The translations under genes and the position numbers were made by a program. This document shows positions 1-13,037 of a DNA stretch of 64,000 nt, piece by piece. Every line of letters starts with the position of its first letter. Within the stretch, counting starts at the first letter, position 1. Source of the DNA: Daucus carota subsp. sativus (taxonomy: Eukaryota > Streptophyta > Magnoliopsida > Apiales > Apiaceae); NCBI RefSeq assembly GCF_001625215.2, contig NC_030385.2, positions 39,333,598-39,397,597 of the forward strand, written 5' to 3'. The notes below the pieces were generated by a model. It made no database searches, was not told where the DNA came from, and worked only from the letters and a program-made list of their open reading frames with translations.

Positions 1-143
1 AGACCAAAAGTCAAATAACACACAAGGTGTAACTTGAATTTAGGAGTATGTTCTAACAACAATCCTCACTGTTCGATCAACTCATCAATCTTAATCTCGT
101 AGTAATTCTTTTGTCAACGCATATTCATCACAGTTTGACCACC

Positions 144-149
144 CACGTG
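144..149. promoter_or_regulatory. G-box (CACGTG) upstream of the SOSEKI gene
   Basis: A perfect palindromic CACGTG core, preceded by CC, lies about 420 bp before the SOSEKI start codon. G-boxes are bound by plant bZIP and bHLH factors. A 6 bp motif occurs often by chance, so its role here is only possible. The rest of 1-566 is AT-rich presumed promoter and leader, with a pyrimidine-rich stretch from about 506 to 545 just before the coding start. I see no other gene in it. Confidence 0.3.
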
Positions 150-566
150 TTTTTGCCGCCTTAATCCTTCCCTCACTTAAATCTACCTCATGATAGCAAT
201 GACAAAAGCGTTAAAATAAATAAATGCGAAAACAGAAATAAATACCCTAAAATAAAGATGTGAAACAAATTGTGTTATGGAGGAATTTGTTTGCTAGCTT
301 TTGTCTCCAGCATCTCGTTTAGAACCTGTCTGCTCTTCCCTGATAAATACACAAACCGAAAATAATAATATTTAAAAAATCGATATTTTAATCGACCAAG
401 AGTAAAAACCAAGATTAGCTTATACAATCCTGACATCACCATAAACTTCCGCATTTCACACACATACATAGTTACATACATCTACCAGCTATATTAAATA
501 TCAGCTCTCACTGTCTCTAATCTCCCTCAACAGATTTATTCTAGGCAAATCTTAGAAAGAGAGAGA

Positions 567-3500
567 ATGAACTCAAGTGCAAGAATAGGAAGAAGCAACT
601 CGGAGCTTCAGACATCGAGAAACCTCAGATACACTAAAAGCAACAGCCAAGAACAAGGTAGTAGAACTTCATGGGCTAATCTTCCTCCAACTCATCATCA
701 TCCAAAGGCTCACAGAAAAGTTCCGGTCCTTTACTATCTCTCTAAAGATGGTCACCTTCAGCACCCTCATTTCGTTGAAGTTCCGCTCTCCTCCGACTCG
801 CTTCGTCTCCGTGGTACGCACTCGCACTAGTATCCACGCACTTTTTAATTTAATTTTGATATTTAAATGATATTTTTTGTAACATTTTGCTGTGTTAATT
901 TTTCAGATGTCATCAACCGCTTGAACTCTCTTCGTGGTACAGCCATGCCTTCTTTGTATTCCTGGTCTTCAAAACGGTATGCATACGCGTTAATATATTG
1001 TTCCTACGTAACGTCGTTTTAATATTCGTAAATAATGGCATTTAACTTTGTAACATAACATTCAAATCACCGATCACATTGATACAAATTATCGATTATA
1101 ATCAACGTGTTACTATAATGAGTAATAATACCACAAATTCATAGTCACAAATGGTTTGGCACTCTAAATTGATTTTTTTGTATTTAAACGAATTTAGATT
1201 TTAATTTCAGGAGCTACAAGAACGGGTTTGTGTGGCAAGACTTGGAGGAAGACGATATAATATATCCGGCTGAAGGCCAAGAGTACATTCTAAAAGGATC
1301 GGAACTTCTTGAACCACCTGCATTGCTTCAAGATGCAGTTGTCACCTTCCCTTCAAAGCCGCGTTCCGGCAGTGGCAGTGAATTTCCGGCTCCCGCACGG
1401 CGGAGGAACCAATCATGGAGCGCCATTGACCTCCGCGAATACAAAGTCTACAAATCCGACTCTGCCGGCGAACCTGCCGGAAAAGCTGCCGCCGACGCAT
1501 CCACTCAGACTGGCGAGATGCGTAATCGGCGACACGTGGTCGAGAAATCTACCGAGCTTAGTAGAGAGGAGTTTTCTCCACCGCCTTCGGAATCGAGCCC
1601 GGAGACGTTGGAGTCGTTAATAAAAGCTGACGGAAAAACAATAAAGATCGTCGGCTCCGGCGAGAAGAGGGATGACGTGGCAGTTAGTAATCATCCAAGT
1701 GGACGAATGAAAGCGTCCACGGTGTTAATGCAGCTGCTGACGTGTGGGTCGATTGGGTTTAAGGACTGTGGGCCAGGGTACATGAGAGAACACCCGGGAT
1801 TATCGGTGGTGGGGTCATATAAGGCCAGGCTGCCACGTGGAGGTGTCGAAGAAGAACAGTTGAGAGCTAACGTTACAGGGAAGGTGAGAGTAGAGGAGAA
1901 AGACTACTTCAGTGGAAGTTTGCTACAAGAGACAAACAAAGATGAGTTTCCGGCACTCAAGAGATCTTCTTCTTGCAATGCTGATCGGTGAGTACATTTT
2001 TACCCTTTCAACTTCCAATAATTTGCGAGTACTATCAATTATAGTAACTTACCAATACTATAGATAATTCTCTCTAGTCCGTTTAAATTTGTATTTGAAC
2101 ATATGCATGTATAGTGTGTTATCCGAAACATGTGTTTTCGTATTTTCTGATTTGTTGCTTCTCATAAATACTTTAACATCGATAACTTTCTTTCGACTCG
2201 TCAATATTCACTAATTCGTTTTAGCTTGTTTGAGCATATGCGTAAATAAATTATCTCCCTAGAAATGTATTTTCGGATTTTCTGATTTGTTTGCTCATAA
2301 ATATTTTGTATGTCAACAAATACAACTGATATTAAACGTACGGTCTATCATATTGAGGGAGCAGAGATTTCTAATCAGAGAAAGATCAACTATGATACGC
2401 TTCCGCGACAACTTTCACAAACTTGAGAAAGGGTTGACAAAATCTTACTGTATTCTATTCTACATCACAAAGATATGAGCTCACAGCAATCCACAGTACA
2501 ATATAATTTAGTAGTACCAAAATCTTTACTGACCTTTAAAATTGAAACCAAACACTTGCACACAAATTTGACAAAACCACAGATAGGTATACAGGCCTCC
2601 TTTATCTTTACAGTTAACCAAAAACATACACTTTGGTACAATGTCTCAATCATGCCATTACTCTCACTTTATTTCTTTTACAGTCCTTACTAGCAGCAGA
2701 TCTCTGCTCTCTTGCTCCTTGAAGCCCTTGTCTATCTACAAAGTCAATCTAATAGTACCATAGCTAGCTTGACTGAGTTTAAATGATGATTTAATGTGAT
2801 GTTTTTGAATTTTAAAATGTCTGTTTATGTAATTTTAATTTATTAATGCCTTATGAATTATTAAAAAAATAATAATAGAAATAAAAGAGATTTTATGAGT
2901 AATTTGTGATTTACGGAAAAAAATTACGGTGCTGAAAAAAGTAGATCAAACTAACTTCCAAATTTAAGTCAGTTTCCAACTTATTTCTTCTTTTTTTTTT
3001 TTGAAAATAGTTTCCAACTTATTTCTAATTTAAAGTTTACTTCTAACTTATTACACAGATAGAAAAATTTCAGTTTAAGACAAAAATTGTTTAAAACCCC
3101 TGCAAAAAGCCTCCTCCCATGCAGTCCTACTAGCTTTATATCACTTGTCCAACATTTCTTTTGCGTTTATATTATGAGTTGACCTATGATATAAATATCA
3201 ATTATTATCCTCAGTACACTGTGGGGGGACCGTGGCTTTGTTGTTGACAAGTCGAGAGATATAGAATAGAGTTGTGCTTGTAACAAATGAATGGTAACAT
3301 AAAGAATAGCAGTGTTTGCAGGTTGTGGTCTTCATACTTGGTATGATCACATATGTTATCGATTGTATAGATGTGCAGGTTGAGTTAACACAGACTACAA
3401 ATCGATGTCTTTTTAATATTGTGACACAGATTTATATTTATTGTGAACGACTGAACATTTGCTTGTACTATTGTCATTGGTAATCTGTAGCCGGCTTGTA

Positions 3501-3623
3501 AAGACTAAAATGATTTGCAGTGGAATTTGATTAGTTAATGTGTGCAGGAGCTTACAAATGGAAGTGAAGGACAAAGAAGAGATTGGAGGAATTAGCGGAA
3601 AATGCATTCCAAGCAGGCCATGA
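567..3623 (+). CDS. SOSEKI-family (DUF966) polarity protein, four exons
   Basis: Exons 567-813, 907-976, 1211-1987 and 3548-3623 join in frame to 389 residues. All introns are GT-AG and the last donor is GTGAGT. SOSEKI proteins are plant cell-polarity factors that polymerise through an N-terminal DIX-like domain and sit at cell corners or edges. The DIX-like region is residues about 50-142: [11 protein letters not shown], then HPHFVEV, then [13 protein letters not shown] across exons 1-2, then [11 protein letters not shown] and KGSELLE in exon 3. A family motif, [19 protein letters not shown], starts at residue 278, and KDYFSGS lies near 336. Reading through the third donor would stop at once after CNADR. 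The distant fourth exon instead adds 25 residues ending in KCIPSRP, the family's usual C-terminal signature, so I prefer the spliced form. The start is the first ATG, after AAGAGAGAGA. Which SOSEKI subgroup it belongs to is not resolved. Confidence 0.93.
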
Positions 3624-6300
3624 TCTAATTCATACTTCTCTATACTTAGTGCCCATGGGACAATAGTAATTTTAGTAGAAATTTATCGATAGTACAAACT
3701 CCTGGTCTTGAGTCTTGTAGTATTATCTTGATATGTTGTAATCTAGTTTAGTTATTAGATAAATATTTATATTCAAGTATCATACACAGATACTCTATCA
3801 TATATAGATTGTAGTATTGTGTACTGCTACCATGTGTAATATTAAACATTCTTGGTAGTATCTGTGTAATTTTATTTTTTGCGCTGTTCGAGAATGCGGT
3901 AAATATACTAGACAATAGCGTGGATAAGCATGAAAACGTAGGAGTCACGGCAGGCTGGCTAGGAAGTTGTAGTAGTATTAGTAGTAGTACTTGTATAATC
4001 AAACATGCAAGGCGAGTTAGCAGCTAGGAGTGGTAACGATTGCCTGGTGGAGCGGTCAAGTGCATGAATGAATGCTCTTTATTTTGTATGTTGAATCTTG
4101 TGCCTCTGTTGGTGGATCGAATTGATTGCGGAAATGAATGAATGTTTTGAGCAGTTGAAACTTGAAACTGATTTATAGTAGTGCGTTTGTTTATCTGAGC
4201 CTTGGTTCTTTAGTTTTTTGTTTAAAATTTTGATTTTTGCACATAGATTTATCAGACAATAATTTTTTTTGTTTTTAATTGATATTGTTTATCACACTTT
4301 ATTTTTGTTTTAAAATAAAAAATTAAAATTTTTAGACAAAAACAACATATAAATTATTTCCATATAAAAAATATATTTTTCATATAACTCGAAACGCTGT
4401 AAATTTTACAAACAAAAATGAGAGATTATATTTAAAATCAAATATTATATATACATATTTGTATTTATAAAGTATTTTTATAATATATATTAAAATATGT
4501 CTTCTTTTATAATTTAATTTAAAATTTACAAAATTAATATTTAAATTTAACTTAATTTAAAGTTAAGTAACAAATATTTTATACTGTTCGTATAATAAAG
4601 TTAATCTGACCGGCGAGTTGAATTGGGCTATACATGGTGGTCTTCTGATCGTAGTTTTGACTCTGGAGATATATTAGGGTGTGGATCCATGGGCCGAAGA
4701 TGATGAAGTGGGCTATACTCATCCTGTGCCAATCTAATTATTTTATTCACATAAACTGGAAACCAGTAAAATCAGCCCAAAGAAAGACTGGGCCTATTTG
4801 TAGTATCTGACTGGTAACATAATTTGAATGAGTTTCGATTTTATTTATGCCGGTATATTGCTGCCCACCAGCTTGGAAAATGGAATGGTAATACAGATTT
4901 TTTTTTTCTTTCACAAGATACATTCTCGTATAAAAGAATTGTATCAGAATACAATAGCCGCTGCCAGGAGTTCTTTTCGTTCAAAAAAAGTTACCATCTA
5001 ACCCTCAGACATGCAGAGATGATCGGGGACACTTTGACAATAAATCTTTAATGTTCGATAAGAAAACACTCATAAGAGGTCCGATTCTGCTTTTCGTCCT
5101 TTTATTCATGTCAGGTACCTTGAAAAAATACAACATAAATACAAGAACATAAGAAGTTTATATATACAAGAAATATAATAAGATCGATTAAAACCAACAT
5201 AAGAGATAACCCAGCAAACTAATAATTGAAAAAAATAAATATATAAAGATATTATAGAGATTCTTAAGAAATAAGGAAAGTAACTCAAAATTATAATAAG
5301 TCAAAAAAATTAAAAAAATCTACACCAAAGAGATAATGAATTTTGGTTAGATACCTAAGAAATAAGTATATGATAAAGTTTAGATCTCACTTGAAAATAA
5401 TTGCCTATTAATAGGAGTAAATTCATAATAATACATATAAAAAAATATTGTTTGAAATTAAAAACAAAGCTAAAATTGAAAGTCAAAATCTTGTGAAAAA
5501 TGAATGTCGTAATTTTAGCAAATATCATTTATGAGCACAATATAAATTTGAATCATCGTAATCAACCTAGTTAGATCTTTGAGCTCTGAAATATTAAATC
5601 ATCATCAAATCGCCTGAAAAATCCCACTCATATATTGGTAAAGGAAATATTGTGAAGTTTTATTTTTTAATTGATTATTGCCATAATGATATGTAGTAGA
5701 CTTATAGACCTGATGTAACTGATCTGGACCAGGCTGTAAACAAATTGGATTTGTACCGGATCTACCTAAATTCATGTCCCAATCCGGGTGAAATACCAAA
5801 ATATCCATATTTTAAACAGGAATGTCCCAAACGTCTATAGACGGAAGAGACTGCCCAAAATAACCAATCGGATGCACATTTTACAAGTTTTACATTTTTA
5901 ACAAAAAATACGCATCTTGTACTTGCGTATCTTCATTAGCAAAGTTTTGACTACGCATCCTAGTAATGCGTGTTGAATATGCAACTGGAATATTGTTGTA
6001 TGACGGGTGCGCACCACATTAATGTGTATATCAAAAAGAAGATGATGCTAAGCAAAGAAGGATCTCAACACAAAAAAAAAGACGTTTGGCAAACGGGAAA
6101 GAGAACATAGGATAGGGACAGGTGGACATCAGGAGATGCAATAGATTGAGAAAGCATGTACGCATCTCCGACATGCGTAGAGAATTAGGTAAAAATGACA
6201 ATTTTCTCGAATACTGATATTATGGGTATGTGTCATTCAAAAATACTTTATTTGAGTCATTTTCTCTCCTAATTCATTTAATTTTATTGGACTCGAATCG
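3624..6300. other. Intergenic, AT-rich, no gene recognised
   Basis: About 2.7 kb between the SOSEKI 3' end and a transposon-derived stretch. It is very AT-rich at 4,240-4,620 and 5,100-5,560. Open frames here are short, AT-driven and lack recognisable domains. 5,820-6,200 has several short ACGCAT/ATGCGT motifs in both orientations, which may be the eroded edge of an old repeat. Confidence 0.6.
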
Positions 6301-7320
6301 AGAGTCGGATATTTTACAAGTCAATCCATATCCGGTCATTCAGATCGTGAATAATCGGATCGGAGATCCGATCCACTAAAAATTAAAAAAATAAAAATTT
6401 GTACCATGAACAATGTATTAACCTTCCATAAAGAAAAAAGAGATATTTTCCAATTATATTAATTCATCAATTTTAACTTAATAATCACAAAAAAGGAACT
6501 AACGAAGCAATAAAGTAAAGTATGCAGTTTCATGTCAATAACAAAAATGAAACTAAAAAATTTTGTTGGATATTCCCGTAAAACCTTCTACGATAAAATG
6601 TATTAAGTGAATAGAAGAATAACAAGTAAGTTACTTGATATTTCCGAAGGAAGAAAGTCGATCGGCCGAACTTTCCAAATGCCCACTATGATATGCTACT
6701 TTATTTATAAGGATTTAAGACTTAAGAAAATAAGATTTAGGCTTTTGTATTGTATTTTTAGAAAATTTTATTTTGTATATGATATATTAATATAATATAT
6801 ATTATAGTACAATACAATATAAAATATGTCATATAGTTAAGCGTGGATCAGATCGGATCGTTAATAGATCAGATTTGATCATATCCATATCCATTCTTCA
6901 TCGGATCGGATTATTAACTGATCGATTTTTTTTAATAAATATACATATCTATTTATTTAACTACGAATCGGCAGTGGCGGACCCAGGAATAAATGTCATT
7001 GGGGGCACAACAATTTTTTTTAAAACAAGATATAATAAAATAAAAGATATATTAAATGGCTTGAAATAATTTGAGTAAAAGATGTGCATATACGTTGTAG
7101 ACATAAAACAAGTTATAAAGTCGAGAGAGCTTGGCTACTTTTCTTTCATTCATGCTTATACAGTTATCCATTAGCATAAACTTGCAAGGGCAGTAGCTAA
7201 GTTATCTCAAATATAAGTTTGGGCCAGAAGTTCACTGGGGGCCCATGCCCCCACTACATTGACTGTAGGTCCGCCACTGCGAATCGGATCGGATATAAAA
7301 TCCATTTACAGGCCTATTCT
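6301..7320. repeat. Degenerate GGATCGGAT-rich repeat, probably an old hAT-type element
   Basis: Clusters of GATCGGAT and its complement occur at about 6,300-6,380, 6,845-6,925 and 7,280-7,300. The right edge reads ATCCATTTACAGGCCTA, a terminus I associate with plant non-autonomous hAT elements. The left terminus is not clear, so the boundaries are approximate. A younger hAT element (6972-7279) sits inside it. Confidence 0.4.
6972..7279. mobile_element. Non-autonomous hAT element (MITE), 308 bp
   Basis: The ends are perfect 12 bp inverted repeats (CAGTGGCGGACC and GGTCCGCCACTG). They are flanked by an exact 8 bp direct repeat, CGAATCGG, at 6964-6971 and 7280-7287. An 8 bp duplication with CAGTGGCGGA-type ends is diagnostic of the hAT superfamily. 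There is no transposase frame, so it would need a helper in trans. Subterminal GGGGGCAC and GGGGGCCC stretches are typical of this group. It interrupts an older repeat. Confidence 0.93.
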
Positions 7321-7739
7321 GGACTAGTAGTACATAGCAAGACAACCACTTCGGCCAACATGTCTTAAAACAAAAGTTGAGCCCAAATGTGTTGCTTTAA
7401 AATCTCTTGAACATTCATCGCCCGAACGAACCATTTTATTATCTCTCTCTTCATATTTCAACAAAAGTCTTTCACAGCTTTGCATGCTTCAGACACCCAA
7501 CTCAAAAACATAGACTGCTGCCCCCTCTGCTCTTCACATCTCTGTATGCATCTCTACACACGCATCTACATATGCAACTCACATACACACACTGCATGTT
7601 TTTTTAATGTTCTGTTTCTAATTTCATTTGACGGGCTGCTATTGTATTTGTTGTATCTGTTAAGTTTATTGTTGATTTTGAGTGGTGAACTCAACTGGGT
7701 ATTTTTGGGTTTTGATTTAATTGCAGATTGTGTAGACTT

Positions 7740-10700
7740 ATGGCTCCTCTGAGAGGTGGAAACAAAAAGAAAATGAAGATTGAAAAGGTTGAAAAGATTG
7801 AAAAGAATGATGTTGTGCACAAGGCTTTGTCTTCTGGGTCTTCTGAAGATGGGTTTGCTGATTGGTGGGCTGTTTTCTCCAGGAGGATTGCTGGTATATA
7901 ATTCTGTAGATTCTCTTTATATGTCCATGTTTGTGTGTTTGTGTTTTCATTTATTCTAATGTTGTGTTTTATTTTGCCGAGTTGCATAAATTCTTTTTGT
8001 TGCTGCTTGATTTTTGATCATTTGTTCTTGTTGATCACTTCATGGTTCAATTTTTGGTTGTTTTTTGTGCTTGATTACGATTATGTTCTGTTGAATTTCA
8101 GTTTGGGATGATTTGATTTTTACTATTTGGTTAAGAATTCGGTGTCACATTAAATTTGCTTCTTGGTTTACTGGAAATGCATTTCGAAATAGCGAGAATA
8201 AATCCCCAATCTGTTGATTGTACCACCTCGTAGCTGTATTTGACCAAACATTTTTATCTGCGGCTTATGAATATCGGCAGATATAGGTGGAAACTTCTGT
8301 TGGCAATTCTAAATTTTTGGTAATCACATATTGAAGTTAAATCATGAAAGTTTATTTAAAGCTCGGAAAGAAAACTTGATGCAATCTCGGATATAGACAG
8401 TTTCAATAGGGTTTCATTCTTGTTGTTTTAATCTATTCAATCTTGGTTCTGCCAAGTCCTTTTCTACATTGTTCAGATTTGATATTTATACTCTGTAATT
8501 AGGGAAAAAGGGTGTTCCACAATCTGCATTGTGGCCTTACACTGAAGGAAATTAAGATGAATTCATACTTTACAAGTTTAGTCTTCTTTTTCATTATGTA
8601 GCATTCGAATTCATTTCTCCTATATAAAACTGAACTAAAAGGAATGATTTGTATAATTTGCTAAGGTAAAAAAGAAGCTGCATAGCTAAACCCTCACGCT
8701 TTTCCCGTTTTTTTATTCCTGCACAATGTTGTTGATTATAATCGCGGTTTTCCATTTAACAAGCATATTTATGCATTAATTTATAAAAATAGTGAGAATT
8801 TCTGACTACCATTCTTTCTCAAGTAGCAAGGACTTGGTATTAGAGAAGTCAATGTTCTTGATACATTTTATTTTTAGGCATTCAAGGCCAAACTAGTAAT
8901 TCACTTCTGCATAAACATATTTATTTTACCTGAGGTTTTGGGACAATTTCTCATCTTTGTTTCTGAATGCTTGTTGTTATTATCTCAAATTTTATTACAT
9001 GTTTTGGTTTACCAAAGTTCATCAGATGGATTTTATGAATGTCTGAGGTGTTTTGTTTTACCGGGAGCCTGTACTTTCTGTAATCCCCGATATGTGTTTT
9101 TCAGTATCAGTTTAAAGTTTAAACTGATTTAAATTTGACATGGAACCGTGAACGTTCTTTCAAATTGGAACTTACTGAAGTGATAGTTGCTAACTGATCA
9201 TAAGAAGTGTAAGAATGTATGTCTTGACATACTAGTGTCTGTAGTTTGTTGTATATTTTCAATTTTGTTTTTATATTTTAACTTGCCATAGCAAAACTTA
9301 TTGAGTTATGAGCATATGGGATAAGTTTTCTCAATGAGCTTGTCCAAATCTATGGATTAATTTAAGAGTTCATTGGGATGGTATTCTGGTAGATAAAAAA
9401 CCTTCTATATATCAGATGTACCTGAACACTATAAATTACATTTTTATGTTTACTGTTTATGACTCTGTAAGAGAGATAACTTATGTGGTTGTAATCTGCT
9501 GCACAATGTTTCTGTTGCTGGAGATAGTACTACTGTACTACTGTATGCTACATCTTTGATGGTGTCTTAAGCGAACATTTTGCAGTAACTTTATAACGCC
9601 TCTTCACTTGTAAATATCTTAATTATAGTTCTGACCTCAAAGTTTAAATATGAAACTGCAATGAATCAAACCCAAAAAATTTAAGGGGTGGAAACCATAT
9701 TTACTGTACACAGGAGCATACTTTTGCTTTTCTTCAATCAAAATCAATGATATACATATGTCTAGGTTATAATTTTTCTTAGTCCCTCGTATTCAGTGGC
9801 TGAACAAGGAACTTGACCAGAGTGGGAGCCAAATTCTCGACTCGGATTTCTTTTCAAAGTAACCACATTTTTATTATATTTTTTAAATACCTTATTTGTA
9901 TTAGTGTCGTTATTTTTTTCTCGAAAAATAATTTTAATAGAAGTCTGAAACTTTATTCAGCATAACTTAGAAGCCAATAAGTAGTAGTTATTCTTAGATA
10001 AATATTAGGGTGAGCGAGAATCGGATCACAGAATGAATAAATCATATTAAAAAATATTAGTCCCTCTGTCTCATCGATTATGGCCATGTTTTCTGTTATC
10101 TGTCCCTAGAGTAACGTCTACATTCACATATGGTAAGGTAAGGGTTATTATGTCAATTTATATGAAAAACAATAAAATCTTTTGGTGACTATTAATTTTT
10201 GTTTTATAGGATTATAAAAAGTGGAAATCTCATTGTGGACAAAATGGGTGAGACAAAAACCGATGGAGGGGGTATACATTGTAATATTAAAAATGCAATC
10301 ATAAGTCTAAGGTTTGAATCTCTTTAACAATATAATGAAATTAAACATTTATATCTTTAGTTATAAAGAAAGATACATGGTTGTCAAGATATACAAGTTG
10401 TATTTCCAATGATTATACTGTGCGTAGCCATCATCTGTATACTGTCCAATGCAAAAACGTATAACATTTGAGTATATATTATTTATATGTTTCTTTACAA
10501 AATCAAGATAATTTCATATCATAGTTACTCTGGTGTGCGCGCTCTGCTCATTTACTAAATCTTATGATTGTTATCGTAATTCCCTAAAGCTAAAAAATAG
10601 TTGTTCCAATTTGTCACATAACTAACTGAGCAGTATTTGTAGGCTGCTTATACGACTTTTTAAATTTCTACATATACAGTCAAACAGGAAACTGGATGGA

Positions 10701-13037
10701 AACTATGTTATACTATCTGTTTTACCTTTATACTGGTTAAATAATTTAAAGAAGTAAATGTGATGGTTAACATTTTACATCCATCGTTCTAAAGCATCAA
10801 GGTCTATGTGGACTAGGATTACTTGGAAGGTTTTGCTCATTGGAATTTGTGTCACCTCAAAGCACCAAAACTGATATTGCAATCTTGTCAATGGAGGTGT
10901 AAGCTTAGGCACTTATAATTTCATGATTAACATTCCTTAATAGTTTCATGAGTGGTATTTAATTAGGTAGTGTTTGTTGTTCTCTGAGGACTGCCCTTTT
11001 CATGATCTATATATTTCCGCCACCATATAGATGTTTTCTAAACTCCTTTCTTTGTTCCTATTAATATGATTGTCCTATTCATGTATATATTTGTTTCTTT
11101 ACTTGAGCAAATTAGAAGTATAATGGTTGCTTTAGCAGTGGTTTTATGATGTCGATTAGGCCACTACAATAAAAGAGGCTGCTTATGAATGAAAGAAAGC
11201 AAAAACTTCTCTTTTCCTCAACAAACAAATATCTTGTGTAACACAATTCTGAGATCGTCGCTGTATATCCCTCACCTACTGACAAACAGTTATGCATGTT
11301 CTTTGTAGAAGTCTGCCCTCTTCTTTCTTGAGGTTACTTGCTAGTGTGTGTCATATTCTTTTTCCATTTTACATTTTACTTATACTTAGAGAAGGTGTTG
11401 AAACTGTATTCATTTAATCAAATATTTGTGCAAATGCTGAGTTTAGATGCATCAACAAGTCTTGATGAAAAGTTTAAAATAGATATTCAGAAAACTCAAA
11501 ACAGAACTACTGTACCTTGAAGTTGGAAATTCAGACTAGGCAAACCTATCAAGCAAACATAGTTTTGTTAAAGTTATGGTTTGCTCACTTCTGTTTTAGG
11601 AAGAAGGAACGAAATATGAGGACAGGTGGTTGAAGGATGGTTCTAAGATTCAATTGTTTATACTCGACTTTATAGTGTATTGGAAAGTGAGATGAAATAA
11701 GATGCACTTCACACCAACATCAATTATGTCACAGCACAACTTTGACAATTTTTGTGTCATACAGCCTAAGTGATTCTTGTAATATGATTAACTTTCTGTT
11801 TTAATGTCGTCCATTTAGACAATATCTGATAACTTGGTTTGTATATTCTATTTTGTTCCAAAGCGAGAATTATCACATGTTCTTGCCATTTGTTAGTCTC
11901 AGTCTACTTGCTGCATAATTTCATAACTATTAAGTTATGAACTATATTTACCTCTCTGCAGGATCTTTCTCTCCACCCACAGACATGGATATGTTCGAAG
12001 GTTTTCTCAAGATGTCCAGAAAAACTTTTAACTACGTATGCTCTCTTGTGTCGGAGCCCATGTCCAAGTCAAGAAAGTACTCATTTTCGGATGGAACTGT
12101 AATATCCTTACTTGACAGAGTAGCTATAGCTTTAAGAAGGCTAAAATCTGGTGATTCACTGGTATCACTTGGTGAAACATTTGGGACACACCGTTCTATC
12201 GTCTCTCAGATTACATGGTCTTTCGTGGAGGCCGTGGAAGAAAATGGCCTTCATCACCTCAAGTGGCCTGACACTGAAGAGGAAATGTTAAATATAAAGG
12301 CGAAGTTTGAAAGCATACAAGGCCTTCCTAATTGTTGTGGTGCTGTTGACATTACCCACATTAAAATGATGTCAAGCTCGTCCCCCTTTGATACAGAAGT
12401 ATGGATTGACAATATGAATAATCAAAGCATGGTGATGCAGGCAATTGTTGACTCGGACATGAGGTTTCGAGATGTGGTCAGTGGATGGCCAGGAAAAATG
12501 ACAGAGCCCTATGTGCTTAGCACCTCAAAATTCTTTGAACTCTGTGAGAAAGGAAATAGGTTAAATGGAAACAAGATAAAGCTCTCGGATGATACAGAGT
12601 TAAGGGAATACATAGTTGGAGATTCAGGCTATCCCTCTCTCCCATGGCTTGTCACGCCATATCAAGGAAAGGAAATCTCTGAACCTGCAGCTGAATTCAA
12701 TAAGAGACACTATGAAACTTGGAAGGTTGTTCATCGTGCGTTGACTAGGCTTAAGGAGGAATGGAAGGTGCTTCAAGTAGTAATGTGGAGACCTGACAAG
12801 CACAAACTACCAAGAATCATTCTTGCCTGCTGCATCTTGTATAATATATTTCTTGACGTAGAAGATAAGGTACATTACAAGGTACCTACATCCCAAGAGC
12901 ATGATCCAGGTTACCTGCAACAGGTATTTAAACATCCCAAGAAAACTTCTGCAGGTTTGAGAGAGAAATTATCTCTCTACATATCCGGTAAACTGCATCA
13001 GCAAGTCGCAACTAATTCTGATCATCAAGCCGGATAA
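7740..13037 (+). CDS. ALP1-like protein, domesticated PIF/Harbinger nuclease, two exons
   Basis: Exons 7740-7893 and 11962-13037 join (G|GA codon) to 409 residues. The 4,068 bp intron is GT-AG. Residues 1-52 are Lys-rich (KIEKVEKIEK) and end ADWWAVFSRRIAG, as in Arabidopsis At3g55350-type proteins. Then come a helix-turn-helix-like stretch (VSQITWSFVEAV, about 132-143) and a DDE_Tnp_4 fold. The first two catalytic aspartates are present (AVDITHIK, Asp181; VGDSGYPSLPW, Asp272). The third acidic position, in the family pattern V-E-R-A-F-G-x-L-K, reads VVHRALTRLK, so His309 replaces Glu. Loss of the triad fits a host gene rather than an active transposase. ALP1 proteins of this family associate with Polycomb complex PRC2 and oppose silencing. 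Whether this paralogue does so is inference. There are no terminal repeats around it. The start is the first in-frame ATG of exon 1. Confidence 0.9.
9797..10015. mobile_element. Eroded hAT-like fragment in the ALP1-like intron
   Basis: CAGTGGCTGAACAAGGAACTT followed by AGTGGGAGCC resembles a diverged 5' end of the CAGTGGCGGACCCAGGAA family seen intact at 6972. I cannot find a matching right end or a target duplication. The right boundary is a guess. The rest of the intron (7894-11961) is T-rich, as is usual for plant introns, with no other gene seen. Confidence 0.3.
10060..10272. mobile_element. Stowaway-like (Tc1/mariner) MITE, about 213 bp, in intron
   Basis: The left end GTCCCTCTGTCTCATCGAT and right end ATCGATGGAGGG-type sequence (AACCGATGGAGGGGG at 10258-10272) form imperfect inverted repeats. 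They are flanked by TA at 10058-10059 and 10273-10274, the TA target typical of Stowaway elements. GTGAGACAAAAACC near the right end pairs with the GTCTCAT of the left end. There is no coding capacity. It lies in sense-neutral intronic sequence of the ALP1-like gene. Confidence 0.7.

Noticed and set aside
4824-5051. 75-codon plus-strand frame in the first intergenic region
   Set aside because: No promoter-like context, no domain, and a length expected by chance in this composition.
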